DNA of 14,552 bases from Oscillibacter sp. (lineage in GTDB: Bacteria; Bacillota; Clostridia; Oscillospirales; Oscillospiraceae). The notes below the pieces were generated by a model, which was not told the origin of the DNA, did no database searches, and was given only the letters and a program-made list of their open reading frames with translations. This document shows positions 7,736 through 14,350 of this stretch, in pieces. The stretch spans positions 1 to 14,552 of the forward strand of contig JAAWIL010000033.1 of NCBI GenBank assembly GCA_022796315.1. Direction: 5' to 3'. The translations under genes and the position numbers were made by a program. Positions within the stretch are counted from its first letter, which is position 1, and each line of letters starts with the position of its first letter.

Positions 7736-7787
7736 CTCCCCCATCCATGAAACCGCCGCCCGGACACGCCCCTTCGACATCCCTCGT

Positions 7788-7816
7788 TTGACGCGGGGCG
7801 CTTTTTCTGTTATAAT
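7788..7816 (+). promoter_or_regulatory. Sigma-A promoter of the SLH gene
   Basis: TTGACG at 7788-7793 and a perfect TATAAT at 7811-7816 are exactly 17 bp apart. The predicted start near 7823 would leave a leader of about 40 bases before the ATG at 7863. Confidence 0.88.
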
Positions 7817-7862
7817 CATAGACAATCCTGCCAGAAAAAACCGAGGAAGGAAGGAATTGGAT

Positions 7863-9383
7863 ATGAAACAACCACTTCGGCGCACTCTGGTGTGCCTGAC
7901 TCTGCTGGCCCTGCTGGCCGGCATCGCCCCTGTTCCCGCCTCCGCCGCCGGCTTCCGGGACGTCCCCGCCGGACACTGGGCGGAGGACAGCATCCAGCGC
8001 AGCGTGAGCCTGGGCTTCTTCCAGGGCGAGAGCGCCACCCGCTTCGGCATGGGCGCGGAGATCACCCGCGCTGCCTTCGCCGTGGTGCTGAGCCGGTTCT
8101 ACGGCTGGGAGACCCCCGCCCCGGAGCAGCCCCTCTTCCAGGACGTCCCCACCGACGCCTCCTATGCCGGGGCCGTGGCCGCCGCCTATGCCCACGGGGC
8201 CATCACCAGGCAGCAGCCAACCTTCCGGCCCGATGAACCCATAACCCGGGAGGCCCTGGCGGTGATCCTGGTGCGGTCCCTGGGCTACAGCTACCTGGCG
8301 GGCCAGGTGCAGGATCTGCCCACCCACTTCCAGGATGTCTACACCAACAAGGGCTACATCGCCCTGGCCTACAACCTCGGCCTGATGAACGGCACCTCCT
8401 CCAACGCCTTCTCCCCCTCCCGGGCGGCGCCCCGGGAGGAGGTGGCCGTGACTCTGATGCGGCTGTATGACCGGCTTCACGCCAAGGCGCCCCAGGTCAC
8501 CGCCGTGGTCGCCGCTCCGGAGGAGGGGGAGTCCGTGCCGGACATGACGGGCCTGGACGCCGTGGCCATCCCCGCCGGGCGGCTGATGGGCGTGGGCGAC
8601 AAGCCCGCCATCACCCCCACGATGACGGCCGCGGAGGCCGCGCAGCTGCGTGCCGACGCTCAGAACGCCGGGCTCAACGTCCTGCTGCACATTACCGGGG
8701 GGCCCTCCGCCCTGGACGCCCCCTATGAAGAGGCCGCCGCCCTTCTGGCCGGCGCGGTGGCCGAGGGCGGCTATGACGGACTCTTCCTGGACATGCCAAC
8801 GGTGAAGCGGGATCGCCGCCAGGAGATGACCCAGTTCATGACGGACCTGCGGGACGCCCTGGGCGAGACCACCCTGTGCCTGTCCGTGGAGGCTCCCGCC
8901 TGGAACGGCCGGGAGTACGGCGGCTACGACTACACCGCCCTGGCCGACCAGGTGGACCAGCTGATCCTGCGGGTCAGCTCCTATGAGCTGGATTTCCCGG
9001 ACGGACGCACCGTCGCGCCGGTGGACCCCCTGGAGGAGATCTACTACGCCCTCGCCTCCATGAAGGGGCATGTGGAGATCAGCCAGCTCTCCCTGCTGAT
9101 CACCACGGAGCCCTTTGTCTGGGGCTCCAGCAGCCGCCCCCTGGACCTGAGCGCCCAGGAGCTGGCGGAGCTTTTGACCTCCGGGGAGATCCACTACTCC
9201 CAGCTGTACGGCTGCGCCTATACCATGGTGGAGTCCAAGGATGGGCTTCCCCTCTCAGTCTGGTTCCTGGACCGGGAGGCGGTCCAGGCCCGGCGGCAGA
9301 TGGCCCAGATCTTTGGCGTAAACCAGATTTGCCTGTCCGACTGGAGCAGCGCCCCTCTGGAGCTGCTTACCGTCACCCAGTGA
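7863..9383 (+). CDS. Secreted SLH-domain protein with a GH18-like domain lacking the catalytic motif
   Basis: A 506-residue surface protein. A signal peptide (residues 1-28, cleavage near PASA) is followed by three S-layer-homology repeats, about 30-81, 91-142 and 155-206. Each has FxDV near its start and TRxxxAVxL or a variant near its end; they normally anchor proteins to pyruvylated cell-wall polysaccharide. After a short linker, residues about 230-506 resemble the GH18/YaaH-type barrel, including Y356-D-Y, SVWFLD at 465-470 and a last strand with W494. The catalytic strand that should read DGxDxDxE is YDGLFLDMP at 304-312, so the acid/base glutamate is missing. I infer a binding or structural role rather than hydrolysis. 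The ATG at 7863 is used because AAGG lies 8 bp upstream and it opens the signal peptide; an upstream in-frame ATG at 7788 lies inside the promoter. Confidence 0.85.
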   Translation: MKQPLRRTLVCLTLLALLAGIAPVPASAAGFRDVPAGHWAEDSIQRSVSLGFFQGESATRFGMGAEITRAAFAVVLSRFYGWETPAPEQPLFQDVPTDASYAGAVAAAYAHGAITRQQPTFRPDEPITREALAVILVRSLGYSYLAGQVQDLPTHFQDVYTNKGYIALAYNLGLMNGTSSNAFSPSRAAPREEVAVTLMRLYDRLHAKAPQVTAVVAAPEEGESVPDMTGLDAVAIPAGRLMGVGDKPAITPTMTAAEAAQLRADAQNAGLNVLLHITGGPSALDAPYEEAAALLAGAVAEGGYDGLFLDMPTVKRDRRQEMTQFMTDLRDALGETTLCLSVEAPAWNGREYGGYDYTALADQVDQLILRVSSYELDFPDGRTVAPVDPLEEIYYALASMKGHVEISQLSLLITTEPFVWGSSSRPLDLSAQELAELLTSGEIHYSQLYGCAYTMVESKDGLPLSVWFLDREAVQARRQMAQIFGVNQICLSDWSSAPLELLTVTQ

Positions 9384-9398
9384 GAGAGGAGAGATTCC

Positions 9399-10229
9399 AT
9401 GTCCTATGATGTGCTCGTCATCGGCGGGGGCCCCGCCGGACTGTCCGCCGCCGTCAATGTCCGGGCCCGGGGCGGCAGCGTGCTGGTGGTGTCCAATCCG
9501 CCGGAGGAGAGCCCCCTCTGGCGGGCGGAGCGGGTGGACAACCACCTGGGCATGCCCGCCATGACCGGCGGGGAGCTCCTCACCGCCTTCCGCCGCCACG
9601 CGGTGTCCGCCGGGGTGGAGTTCCGCACCGGCAAGGTCCTCACCTCCGTCCCCGCCAAGGACGCCTGGTATGTGAGCATCGGCAGCGATATGGAGCAGGC
9701 CGCCGCCCTGGTGCTGGCCGCCGGGGTGAGCCGGGGCGCCAAGTTCCCCGGCGAGGCGGAGTTCCTGGGCCGGGGCGTCAGCTACTGCGCCACCTGCGAC
9801 GGGATGCTCTACCGGGGCCGCCCCGTGGCGGTGCTGGGCTACAGCGACAGCGCCCGGCGGGAGGCGGAGTACCTGACAGAGCTGGGCTGCGGCGTCACCT
9901 ACTTCCACCGCCCCAAAGCCTGCACCATCACCGGCTCCGCCGCCGTGGAGTCCGTCACCTGCGACGGCGAGACCGCCAAGGTGGACGCGGTGTTTCTTCT
10001 GCGGCCCACCATGGCCCCCGGGGACCTGTTCCCGGGCCTGGAGACGGCGGGGGGCTACGCGGCGGTGGACCGCTCCATGGCCACGAACCTGCCGGGCCTC
10101 TTCGCCGCCGGCGACTGCACCGGCGGTCCTCTCCAGGTCTCCAAGGCCGTGGGCGAGGGCCTGATCGCGGGGCAGAGCGCCGCCATGTGGGCCGCGCAGG
10201 CCAAGCGGAAAAAAACGCACAACGGATGA
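9399..10229 (+). CDS. Short thioredoxin-reductase-like FAD oxidoreductase
   Basis: This 276-residue flavoprotein follows the thioredoxin reductase plan. An N-terminal FAD site is GGGPAG at residues 9-14, a redox pair sits in YCATCDG (C130, C133), and a C-terminal FAD segment is LFAAGDCTGGPLQVSKA at 234-250. The central pyridine-nucleotide domain is unusual. Its glycine motif reads GYSDS at 147-151 instead of GxGxxA/G, the HRRxxxR NADPH-phosphate motif is reduced to HRPKA at 170-174, and the protein is about 30 residues shorter than typical TrxB. It may therefore not use NADPH. Flavin thioredoxin reductases that use ferredoxin or another donor are known in clostridia. It lies 15 bp after the SLH gene, with AGAGGAGA upstream, so it is likely co-transcribed, and it is followed by a thioredoxin-like remnant. 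Confidence 0.85.
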   Translation: MSYDVLVIGGGPAGLSAAVNVRARGGSVLVVSNPPEESPLWRAERVDNHLGMPAMTGGELLTAFRRHAVSAGVEFRTGKVLTSVPAKDAWYVSIGSDMEQAAALVLAAGVSRGAKFPGEAEFLGRGVSYCATCDGMLYRGRPVAVLGYSDSARREAEYLTELGCGVTYFHRPKACTITGSAAVESVTCDGETAKVDAVFLLRPTMAPGDLFPGLETAGGYAAVDRSMATNLPGLFAAGDCTGGPLQVSKAVGEGLIAGQSAAMWAAQAKRKKTHNG

Positions 10230-10244
10230 GAGAAGCCTGATACA

Positions 10245-10396
10245 ATGGCGGTACATCCCCTGAAAACAGCGGAATTTGACAGCACCGCGGAGGCGGCCTC
10301 CCTGGCCCTGGCGGACTTCCGGGCCGGATGGCGGGCGTGATGCCGCCGGAGGCCTCTCCCGGACTCTGGGCCGGTTTCCCGGAGGAGCACCCCTGA
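10245..10396 (+). pseudogene. Probable remnant of a thioredoxin gene
   Basis: Fifteen bases after the reductase an ATG opens a 31-codon frame ending in TGA at 10338-10340. Its start, MAVHPLKTAEFDS, and its end, LALADFRAGWRA, match the beginning of clostridial thioredoxins (typically ..TAEF.. then ..VDFWAxWCGPC). The conserved FWA reads FRA, and the frame stops exactly where the CGPC site should be. In another frame, 10334-10396 reads on to ..FPEEHP, which resembles the next thioredoxin helix. This suggests a frameshift plus loss of the active site. There is no strong ribosome binding site. The call rests on about 25 residues of similarity, so a short chance match is possible. Confidence 0.5.
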
Positions 10397-10405
10397 AATA
10401 CGCGG

Positions 10406-10434
10406 AAAAGAGAGGCGAACGCCTCTCTTTTTTT
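10406..10434. terminator. Hairpin terminator between the reductase unit and the amidohydrolase gene
   Basis: A 12-bp stem (10406-10417 with 10420-10431) has a very tight AA tip, so the last pair probably stays open. On the + strand it is followed by T to 10434. On the - strand it provides four T after the stem, so it can also serve the convergent amidohydrolase gene, whose stop codon lies at 10443-10445. Confidence 0.85.
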
Positions 10435-10442
10435 CTTCAAAA

Positions 10443-11816
10443 TCATTGATTCACCGTCACAAAGCGTCCGCTGGCCCGCTGGTCTGTCAGCCTCCCCTGG
10501 TCCACAACCACACATCCGTTCACAATGACATAGTCAATGCCCAGGGGCGGCTCATCCGGGCGGCCGGCGTTGACGTAGTCGGCCCGGTCAATGATGGTAT
10601 CATAGTCAAAGATGACGATATCCGCGTTCTTCCCCACCTCTATGCTGCCGATCTGGGTCAGCCCGAACCGCTTCGCCGGCAGAATGGTGATCTTCCGTAT
10701 CGCCTCCATCAGCGTCAGCTCCCGGTCCTGCCGGACATAGCGCCCGATGAGGCGCGGGAAGGTGCCCGCAATCTCCGGCGATCCGCTGGCGGGGTAGAAC
10801 GGGCCGTCTGCCGCGTTGGTGGAGACGTAGATATAGTCCTTTTTCAGCGCCATGGTCAGGGCATCCCGGTCCCCCACAAAGGCGGTCACCAGGGTGGCCG
10901 GGCTGTTCTCCCGCAGCTCCCGGAACAGGGTCTCGTCGCAGCGCTCGCCCGTGTGGATTCCGCTGCTCACAATCAGGCTCTCGTAGCCCTTACCCGCGTA
11001 GCCCCGCTGCCAGCCGGCGTCGAACACGCCGGTCCCGATGCACACGGTAAACGCCTCGTACACGCCGCTGTCCGCCGTGATGTCCAATCCGTTCCTCCGC
11101 GCGGCGTCAATGGCCTCCAGGGCCTTTGGCATCATCCCCGCCATGCCCACCATGTACATCAGCTCCAGCAGGTGGACCTTGGCTCCGGTCTCCGCCGCCA
11201 CCTCCAGAATCTCATCAAAGTGATCCAGGGCCTCCGTTCCATCCTTGCGCATGTGGATGGTCACAATCTTGTGGTAGGCCTTGGCCACCTTGGACAGCTC
11301 GATCAGCTCCTTTTTCGACACGCCCGGAATCAACTCCAGAGGGAAGCAGATGCCGCAGGCGCCAAATTCCATAAAGCGCTCCGCCAGCTGGGCCATGGCG
11401 GCAATCTCCTTGTCACTGGCATTCGCGTACAGGCTCTTGATGCCCACGGCGTCCCGCAGGACGAAGGACTGCGAGATAAAGAAGCCGTGATTGATGATAA
11501 AGCCCTCTTCCGCAATCTTCTTAATGAGCTTCCCGTTCAGGTTGCGCTCTCCGCCCAGGGTGGTGGTGCCCCCCTGCTGGACCAGACACTCCGCCGCGTA
11601 GGGATTTCCATCCACATGGGAGTGAAAATCAAGGAACCCCGGCGAGATCATCTTCCCCGCCGCGTCGATCACCCGGCGGCCGGTGAGGGGCTCCGGGGAG
11701 AGGGCGGCAATCCGGTCCCCGTCGATGCCGATATGGGCGCGCAGATACCGCCCTTCCACCACGTCGATCACCGTTCCGTTTGCCAGGACGAGATCATATA
11801 CCTTTGTTTCCTCCAT
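10443..11816 (-). CDS. N-acyl-D-amino-acid deacylase family amidohydrolase with altered metal ligands
   Basis: A 457-residue cytosolic TIM-barrel amidohydrolase of the D-aminoacylase branch. It carries the entry sequence DAAGKMISPGFLDFHSH (H65, H67), the GACGICFPLELIPG segment at 152-165 aligning with the family's GAxGxSxGLxYxPG, H188 in TIHMR, and D337 in NAADG. The C-terminal segment SIEVGKNADIVIFD is typical. In characterised D-aminoacylase a bridging cysteine follows GVTT; here that region reads GGTTTLGGERN (82-92) with no cysteine. The SHxK histidine is replaced in VHLLELM, where E218 stands at the position. The metal centre, and so the substrate, probably differ from true D-aminoacylases. 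I chose ATG 11816 because AGGG lies 7 bp upstream and overlaps the preceding stop codon; ATG 11834 has no such site. It follows the sigma-54 activator by 10 bp, suggesting one operon. Confidence 0.82.
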   Translation of the reverse strand: MEETKVYDLVLANGTVIDVVEGRYLRAHIGIDGDRIAALSPEPLTGRRVIDAAGKMISPGFLDFHSHVDGNPYAAECLVQQGGTTTLGGERNLNGKLIKKIAEEGFIINHGFFISQSFVLRDAVGIKSLYANASDKEIAAMAQLAERFMEFGACGICFPLELIPGVSKKELIELSKVAKAYHKIVTIHMRKDGTEALDHFDEILEVAAETGAKVHLLELMYMVGMAGMMPKALEAIDAARRNGLDITADSGVYEAFTVCIGTGVFDAGWQRGYAGKGYESLIVSSGIHTGERCDETLFRELRENSPATLVTAFVGDRDALTMALKKDYIYVSTNAADGPFYPASGSPEIAGTFPRLIGRYVRQDRELTLMEAIRKITILPAKRFGLTQIGSIEVGKNADIVIFDYDTIIDRADYVNAGRPDEPPLGIDYVIVNGCVVVDQGRLTDQRASGRFVTVNQ

Positions 11817-11826
11817 GACAGCACCC

Positions 11827-13812
11827 TCACGCATCGTTTCTGTTGAGATACTTGTACACCGTGGCTCTGCTGATCTTCAGGGTCTCCGCCGCCCTCTTGA
11901 TGTTTCCGCCGTGCAGGTCCACCGTTTTCCGGACATAGTAGGCGCACATATCGCTCAGCGTCCGGCACTCCTCCACGTCAAAGGCCAGAACGTCCTTGGC
12001 GACAGAGACGCTTTTCAGGATCTCGTCCGGGATGCTCTCCCTTCCAATCACCCTGGAGTTGGAGATGATCGTCATGCGCTCAATCACATTCTCCAGCTGG
12101 CGGATGTTTCCGGGCCAGTCGTAGGCGCTGAGAATGTCCACCGTCTCCTTGTCCAGCACCCGGTTGCCCTTGGGGCTGTATTTGTGCAGGAAATACTCCA
12201 AAAAGATCTGGAGGTCGTTCTCCCGCTCCTTTAAGGCGGGCAGCTTGATGTGCAGCAGGTTCAGGCGGTAAAACAGGTCCTGGCGGAAGTTCCCCAGGGC
12301 GATCTCCTCCACGATGTCCTTATTGGTGGCGGCAATGATCTGCACATCCACCTCAATGGGCTCCGCGCCGCCGATGGGCACGATCTTCCGCTCCTGGAGG
12401 ACCCGCAGGAGCTTGGCCTGAATGTCATAGGGCATGTTGGTAATCTCGTCCAGAAACAGGATGCCCTTGTTGGCCAGCTCGAATTTCCCCTTCTTGCCGC
12501 CGTGCTTCGCCCCGGTGAACGCCCCCTCCTCATAGCCAAACAGCTCGCTCTCCAGCAGGCCGCTGGGCAGCGCGCCGCAGTCGATGGCGATGAAGGGGCC
12601 GTTCTTTCTGGGGCCATAGCTGTGGATGGCCTGGGCCAGCATCTCCTTGCCCGTGCCGCTGTCCCCCTCGATGATGGTTCCCGCCTCAAAGGTGGAGGAC
12701 TTCTTGGCCAGCTCGATGACGCTCTTCATGGCCTGAGAATTGCTTTTGATGTCGTGAAAGGTGTACCGGCTCGTGTTTCCGCCGGAGAGCTTCCGCGCCC
12801 ACTTTTTGATATCGGAATACACGGTAAACACCCAGACCTCATTGTCCCTGTGTTCCCCGTTCTCCGCAATCTTGTAGCGGTTGAAGAAGCACTGCCGGCT
12901 CTCGCCGCGGTGGTTGATGATGCTGATCTTATTGTCGCAGTTGGAGCAGATGGAGCTGTAGGGGTATTTTTTCAGCTCCGCGATGGGCGGTGTCGTCACC
13001 AGCTGGGAGATGTCCCCGCCTACCACATCCTCCTTCACCCCAAACAGGTCAAACAGCCTCCGGTTCCCGTGGATGATCCTGCTGCTGTCGTCCACATACA
13101 CCACGCCGTCGGAGACCGTATCCAGAATATACTGCTTTTCCTCCCGCTGCTTTTCCACACTGGCCTGGCTGCTCCGCCACTTCAGCGCGTTCTCAATGGC
13201 CCGCTCCACCGCGGTGACAAAGGAGATGATATACGCGTCCATACGGTCCGCCAGCGTATACAGCCCCACCATGCCGACCATCTGCCCCTCTACATCCAGG
13301 ACCGGGGCCGCGTACCCCGCGTATTTGTGAAGAGGCTCAAAATAGTGCTGGGCCCCCGCCACACAGTATGCCTTTCTGAGCTCCAGGGCAAGGGAAAAGC
13401 AGTTGGTCCCGATCCGCTCCTCGGCAAAGCTGTCGATCTCGCTGATCCGCTTTAACCGGTCCAGATCCTTGTCCGCCTCTGTCCCCAGGCCAAACAGCTT
13501 CCGTCCCGTCCGGTCCGTAATAATGCCATAAAAGCAGTCGCTCTCCAGATCCCGGAAAATATCCCGGAGGATTCCGCTGGCATCCTCCACAAAGGCCGCC
13601 GTGACCAGGTCCGGCTTCCGTCTGCCCCCGGCTCCCTCCGGATCGACCGGGGAGAAGCGCGTCCGGCGGTCACGGCACCGCTCCCAGGACTGAAAAATCG
13701 CCGGGGAGATCGTGGTGTCATTGATCCCATGGCCCTTCATGAAATTGGTCCAGGCATACTCATAGCCCATCAGTTGAGGATTTTCGATGTTGTAAAACGG
13801 ATTATATCCCAT
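11827..13812 (-). CDS. AcoR-like sigma-54-dependent transcriptional activator (GAF-PAS-AAA-HTH)
   Basis: A 661-residue enhancer-binding protein. The N-terminus (about 35-215) has the AcoR-type GAF region, with SWERC at 42-46 and ERIGTN at 132-137, and probably senses a small ligand. A PAS-like domain follows (about 225-340) and contains C289-x2-C292 and C308. The AAA+ domain (about 352-580) has Walker A GDSGTGKE at 383-390, the sigma-54 contact motif GAFTGA at 430-435, Walker B ILFLDE at 451-456 and the arginines R510/R516. A Fis-type helix-turn-helix lies at about 637-657. All motifs for ATP-driven sigma-54 activation are intact. There is no receiver domain, so it is not a classical response regulator. 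GGAGGG at 13821-13826 lies 8 bp before the start. It is encoded just upstream of the amidohydrolase, its likely partner or target, but no good -24/-12 promoter is visible in the window. Confidence 0.92.
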   Translation of the reverse strand: MGYNPFYNIENPQLMGYEYAWTNFMKGHGINDTTISPAIFQSWERCRDRRTRFSPVDPEGAGGRRKPDLVTAAFVEDASGILRDIFRDLESDCFYGIITDRTGRKLFGLGTEADKDLDRLKRISEIDSFAEERIGTNCFSLALELRKAYCVAGAQHYFEPLHKYAGYAAPVLDVEGQMVGMVGLYTLADRMDAYIISFVTAVERAIENALKWRSSQASVEKQREEKQYILDTVSDGVVYVDDSSRIIHGNRRLFDLFGVKEDVVGGDISQLVTTPPIAELKKYPYSSICSNCDNKISIINHRGESRQCFFNRYKIAENGEHRDNEVWVFTVYSDIKKWARKLSGGNTSRYTFHDIKSNSQAMKSVIELAKKSSTFEAGTIIEGDSGTGKEMLAQAIHSYGPRKNGPFIAIDCGALPSGLLESELFGYEEGAFTGAKHGGKKGKFELANKGILFLDEITNMPYDIQAKLLRVLQERKIVPIGGAEPIEVDVQIIAATNKDIVEEIALGNFRQDLFYRLNLLHIKLPALKERENDLQIFLEYFLHKYSPKGNRVLDKETVDILSAYDWPGNIRQLENVIERMTIISNSRVIGRESIPDEILKSVSVAKDVLAFDVEECRTLSDMCAYYVRKTVDLHGGNIKRAAETLKISRATVYKYLNRNDA

Positions 13813-13815
13813 CAG

Positions 13816-13836
13816 TCTGTCCCTCCTTTGGACAGA
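13816..13836 (-). promoter_or_regulatory. Ribosome binding site of the sigma-54 regulator displayed in a hairpin loop
   Basis: On the - strand TCTGTCC (13830-13836) pairs with GGACAGA (13816-13822). The 7-base loop between them is AAAGGAG, the main part of the Shine-Dalgarno sequence, eight bases before the ATG. The fold could modulate translation, or simply present the site. Confidence 0.5.
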
Positions 13837-13860
13837 ATGGTCCTGTTGTCAAGCACATTC

Positions 13861-14247
13861 CAAAGGATCAAACGATCCTTTGCAACCCGGCGGCGATCCA
13901 CCCCCGCCGGAGGCCGCATGCGCGGCCATGACTTGCACTTCATAGAAAATCAAGGCGCCTCGCGCGTCAGCGGACTGCCCGCCCGCTGGCTGCAACAGCG
14001 GAATTTGCGCTTTTGCGGCTTGATTCCCTATCTCTTCAGCCCGCATCACATCGATTGGAAAAGGGCAATTCCTCCGGCGCGCGCACCTGCCGGCCGTATG
14101 CCGCGCCGTGCCAATCGGTAATTTTATTTTCATTTTACAGGCCTTGTCTGAAAAATGTCAGAACGGCCTGACGGTGGACGTCTTAGCCCATTTTAATGGG
14201 CCGGCGGACTTTGCCCGCCTTGAAAATCGGATTGCCGGTTTTCAAAC
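13861..14247 (-). ncRNA. Candidate large structured RNA or structured 5' leader
   Basis: Most of these bases can form consecutive helices. The stems are 13861-13869/13874-13882, 13887-13893/13904-13910, 13912-13917/13922-13927, 13942-13954/14019-14031 (enclosing 13968-13973/13983-13988 and 13989-13992/13996-13999), 14052-14058/14111-14117 (enclosing 14075-14081/14102-14108), 14138-14143/14165-14170, 14186-14192/14195-14201, 14203-14207/14215-14219, and 14220-14230/14235-14245. The 13-bp helix 13942-13954/14019-14031 is fully paired only in - strand RNA, where two positions become G-U wobbles; on the + strand they are A-C mismatches. The first hairpin begins within two bases of the predicted start. 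A 94-codon - strand frame (13849-14133) crosses it, but its only ribosome-site candidate is a weak AAGG, so I do not call it. No U-tract terminator follows, so it may read into the sigma-54 regulator. I cannot name an RNA family. Confidence 0.5.
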
Positions 14248-14253
14248 GTTTTG

Positions 14254-14262
14254 ATTATATCA
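14254..14262 (-). promoter_or_regulatory. Extended -10 promoter reading toward the structured region and the sigma-54 regulator
   Basis: On the - strand TGATATAAT is an extended -10 box (TG one base before a perfect TATAAT at 14254-14259). No good -35 is visible at 16-18 bp (CTCCCT or similar), which extended -10 promoters tolerate. Transcription would start near 14247. Confidence 0.6.
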
Positions 14263-14350
14263 CAAACAAATCCAAAAGGGAGGCCCTCTAAAAAACATTC
14301 TCTCCCCGGCAGAACGGAGGAGCACGGCGCGTCCCCCCGGAGGAAGAGCC

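Larger units (their letters stand above)
7406..7787. other. Gene-free spacer carrying repeats
   Basis: This spacer separates the divergent carboxypeptidase and SLH genes. Apart from the repeat pair, the three-helix element and the ribosome binding site of the carboxypeptidase gene, nothing in it looks coding. Its open frames lack start signals and run through the palindromes. No clear promoter for the carboxypeptidase is visible; CTGTCA-17-TCATAC on the - strand near 7450 is too weak to call. Confidence 0.6.

Noticed and set aside
6623..7750. Long + strand frame opposite the carboxypeptidase
   Set aside because: It is antisense to a gene with three intact active-site motifs and runs on into the repeat region; its translation is low complexity.
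7788..7862. Upstream ATG start for the SLH protein at 7788
   Set aside because: It overlaps the TTGACG/TATAAT promoter and would place 25 charged residues before an obvious signal peptide.
11817..11834. Upstream ATG start for the amidohydrolase at 11834
   Set aside because: No ribosome site precedes it, whereas the ATG at 11816 has AGGG at the right distance.
13824..13852. TTGACA on the - strand upstream of the sigma-54 regulator as a -35 box
   Set aside because: At 17 bp spacing the -10 position reads AAAGGA, which is the ribosome binding site, so no promoter fits.
14098..14114. TTGGCAC...GGCAT on the - strand as a sigma-54 -24/-12 promoter
   Set aside because: The GG and GC elements are separated by 9 bases instead of the required 10, the TT before GC is missing, and the stretch lies inside a helix arm.
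13849..14133. 94-codon frame on the - strand
   Set aside because: Its only ribosome-site candidate is a weak AAGG, it crosses many conserved-looking helices, and its product resembles no family I know. Structured RNA explains the sequence better, though a real small protein cannot be excluded.
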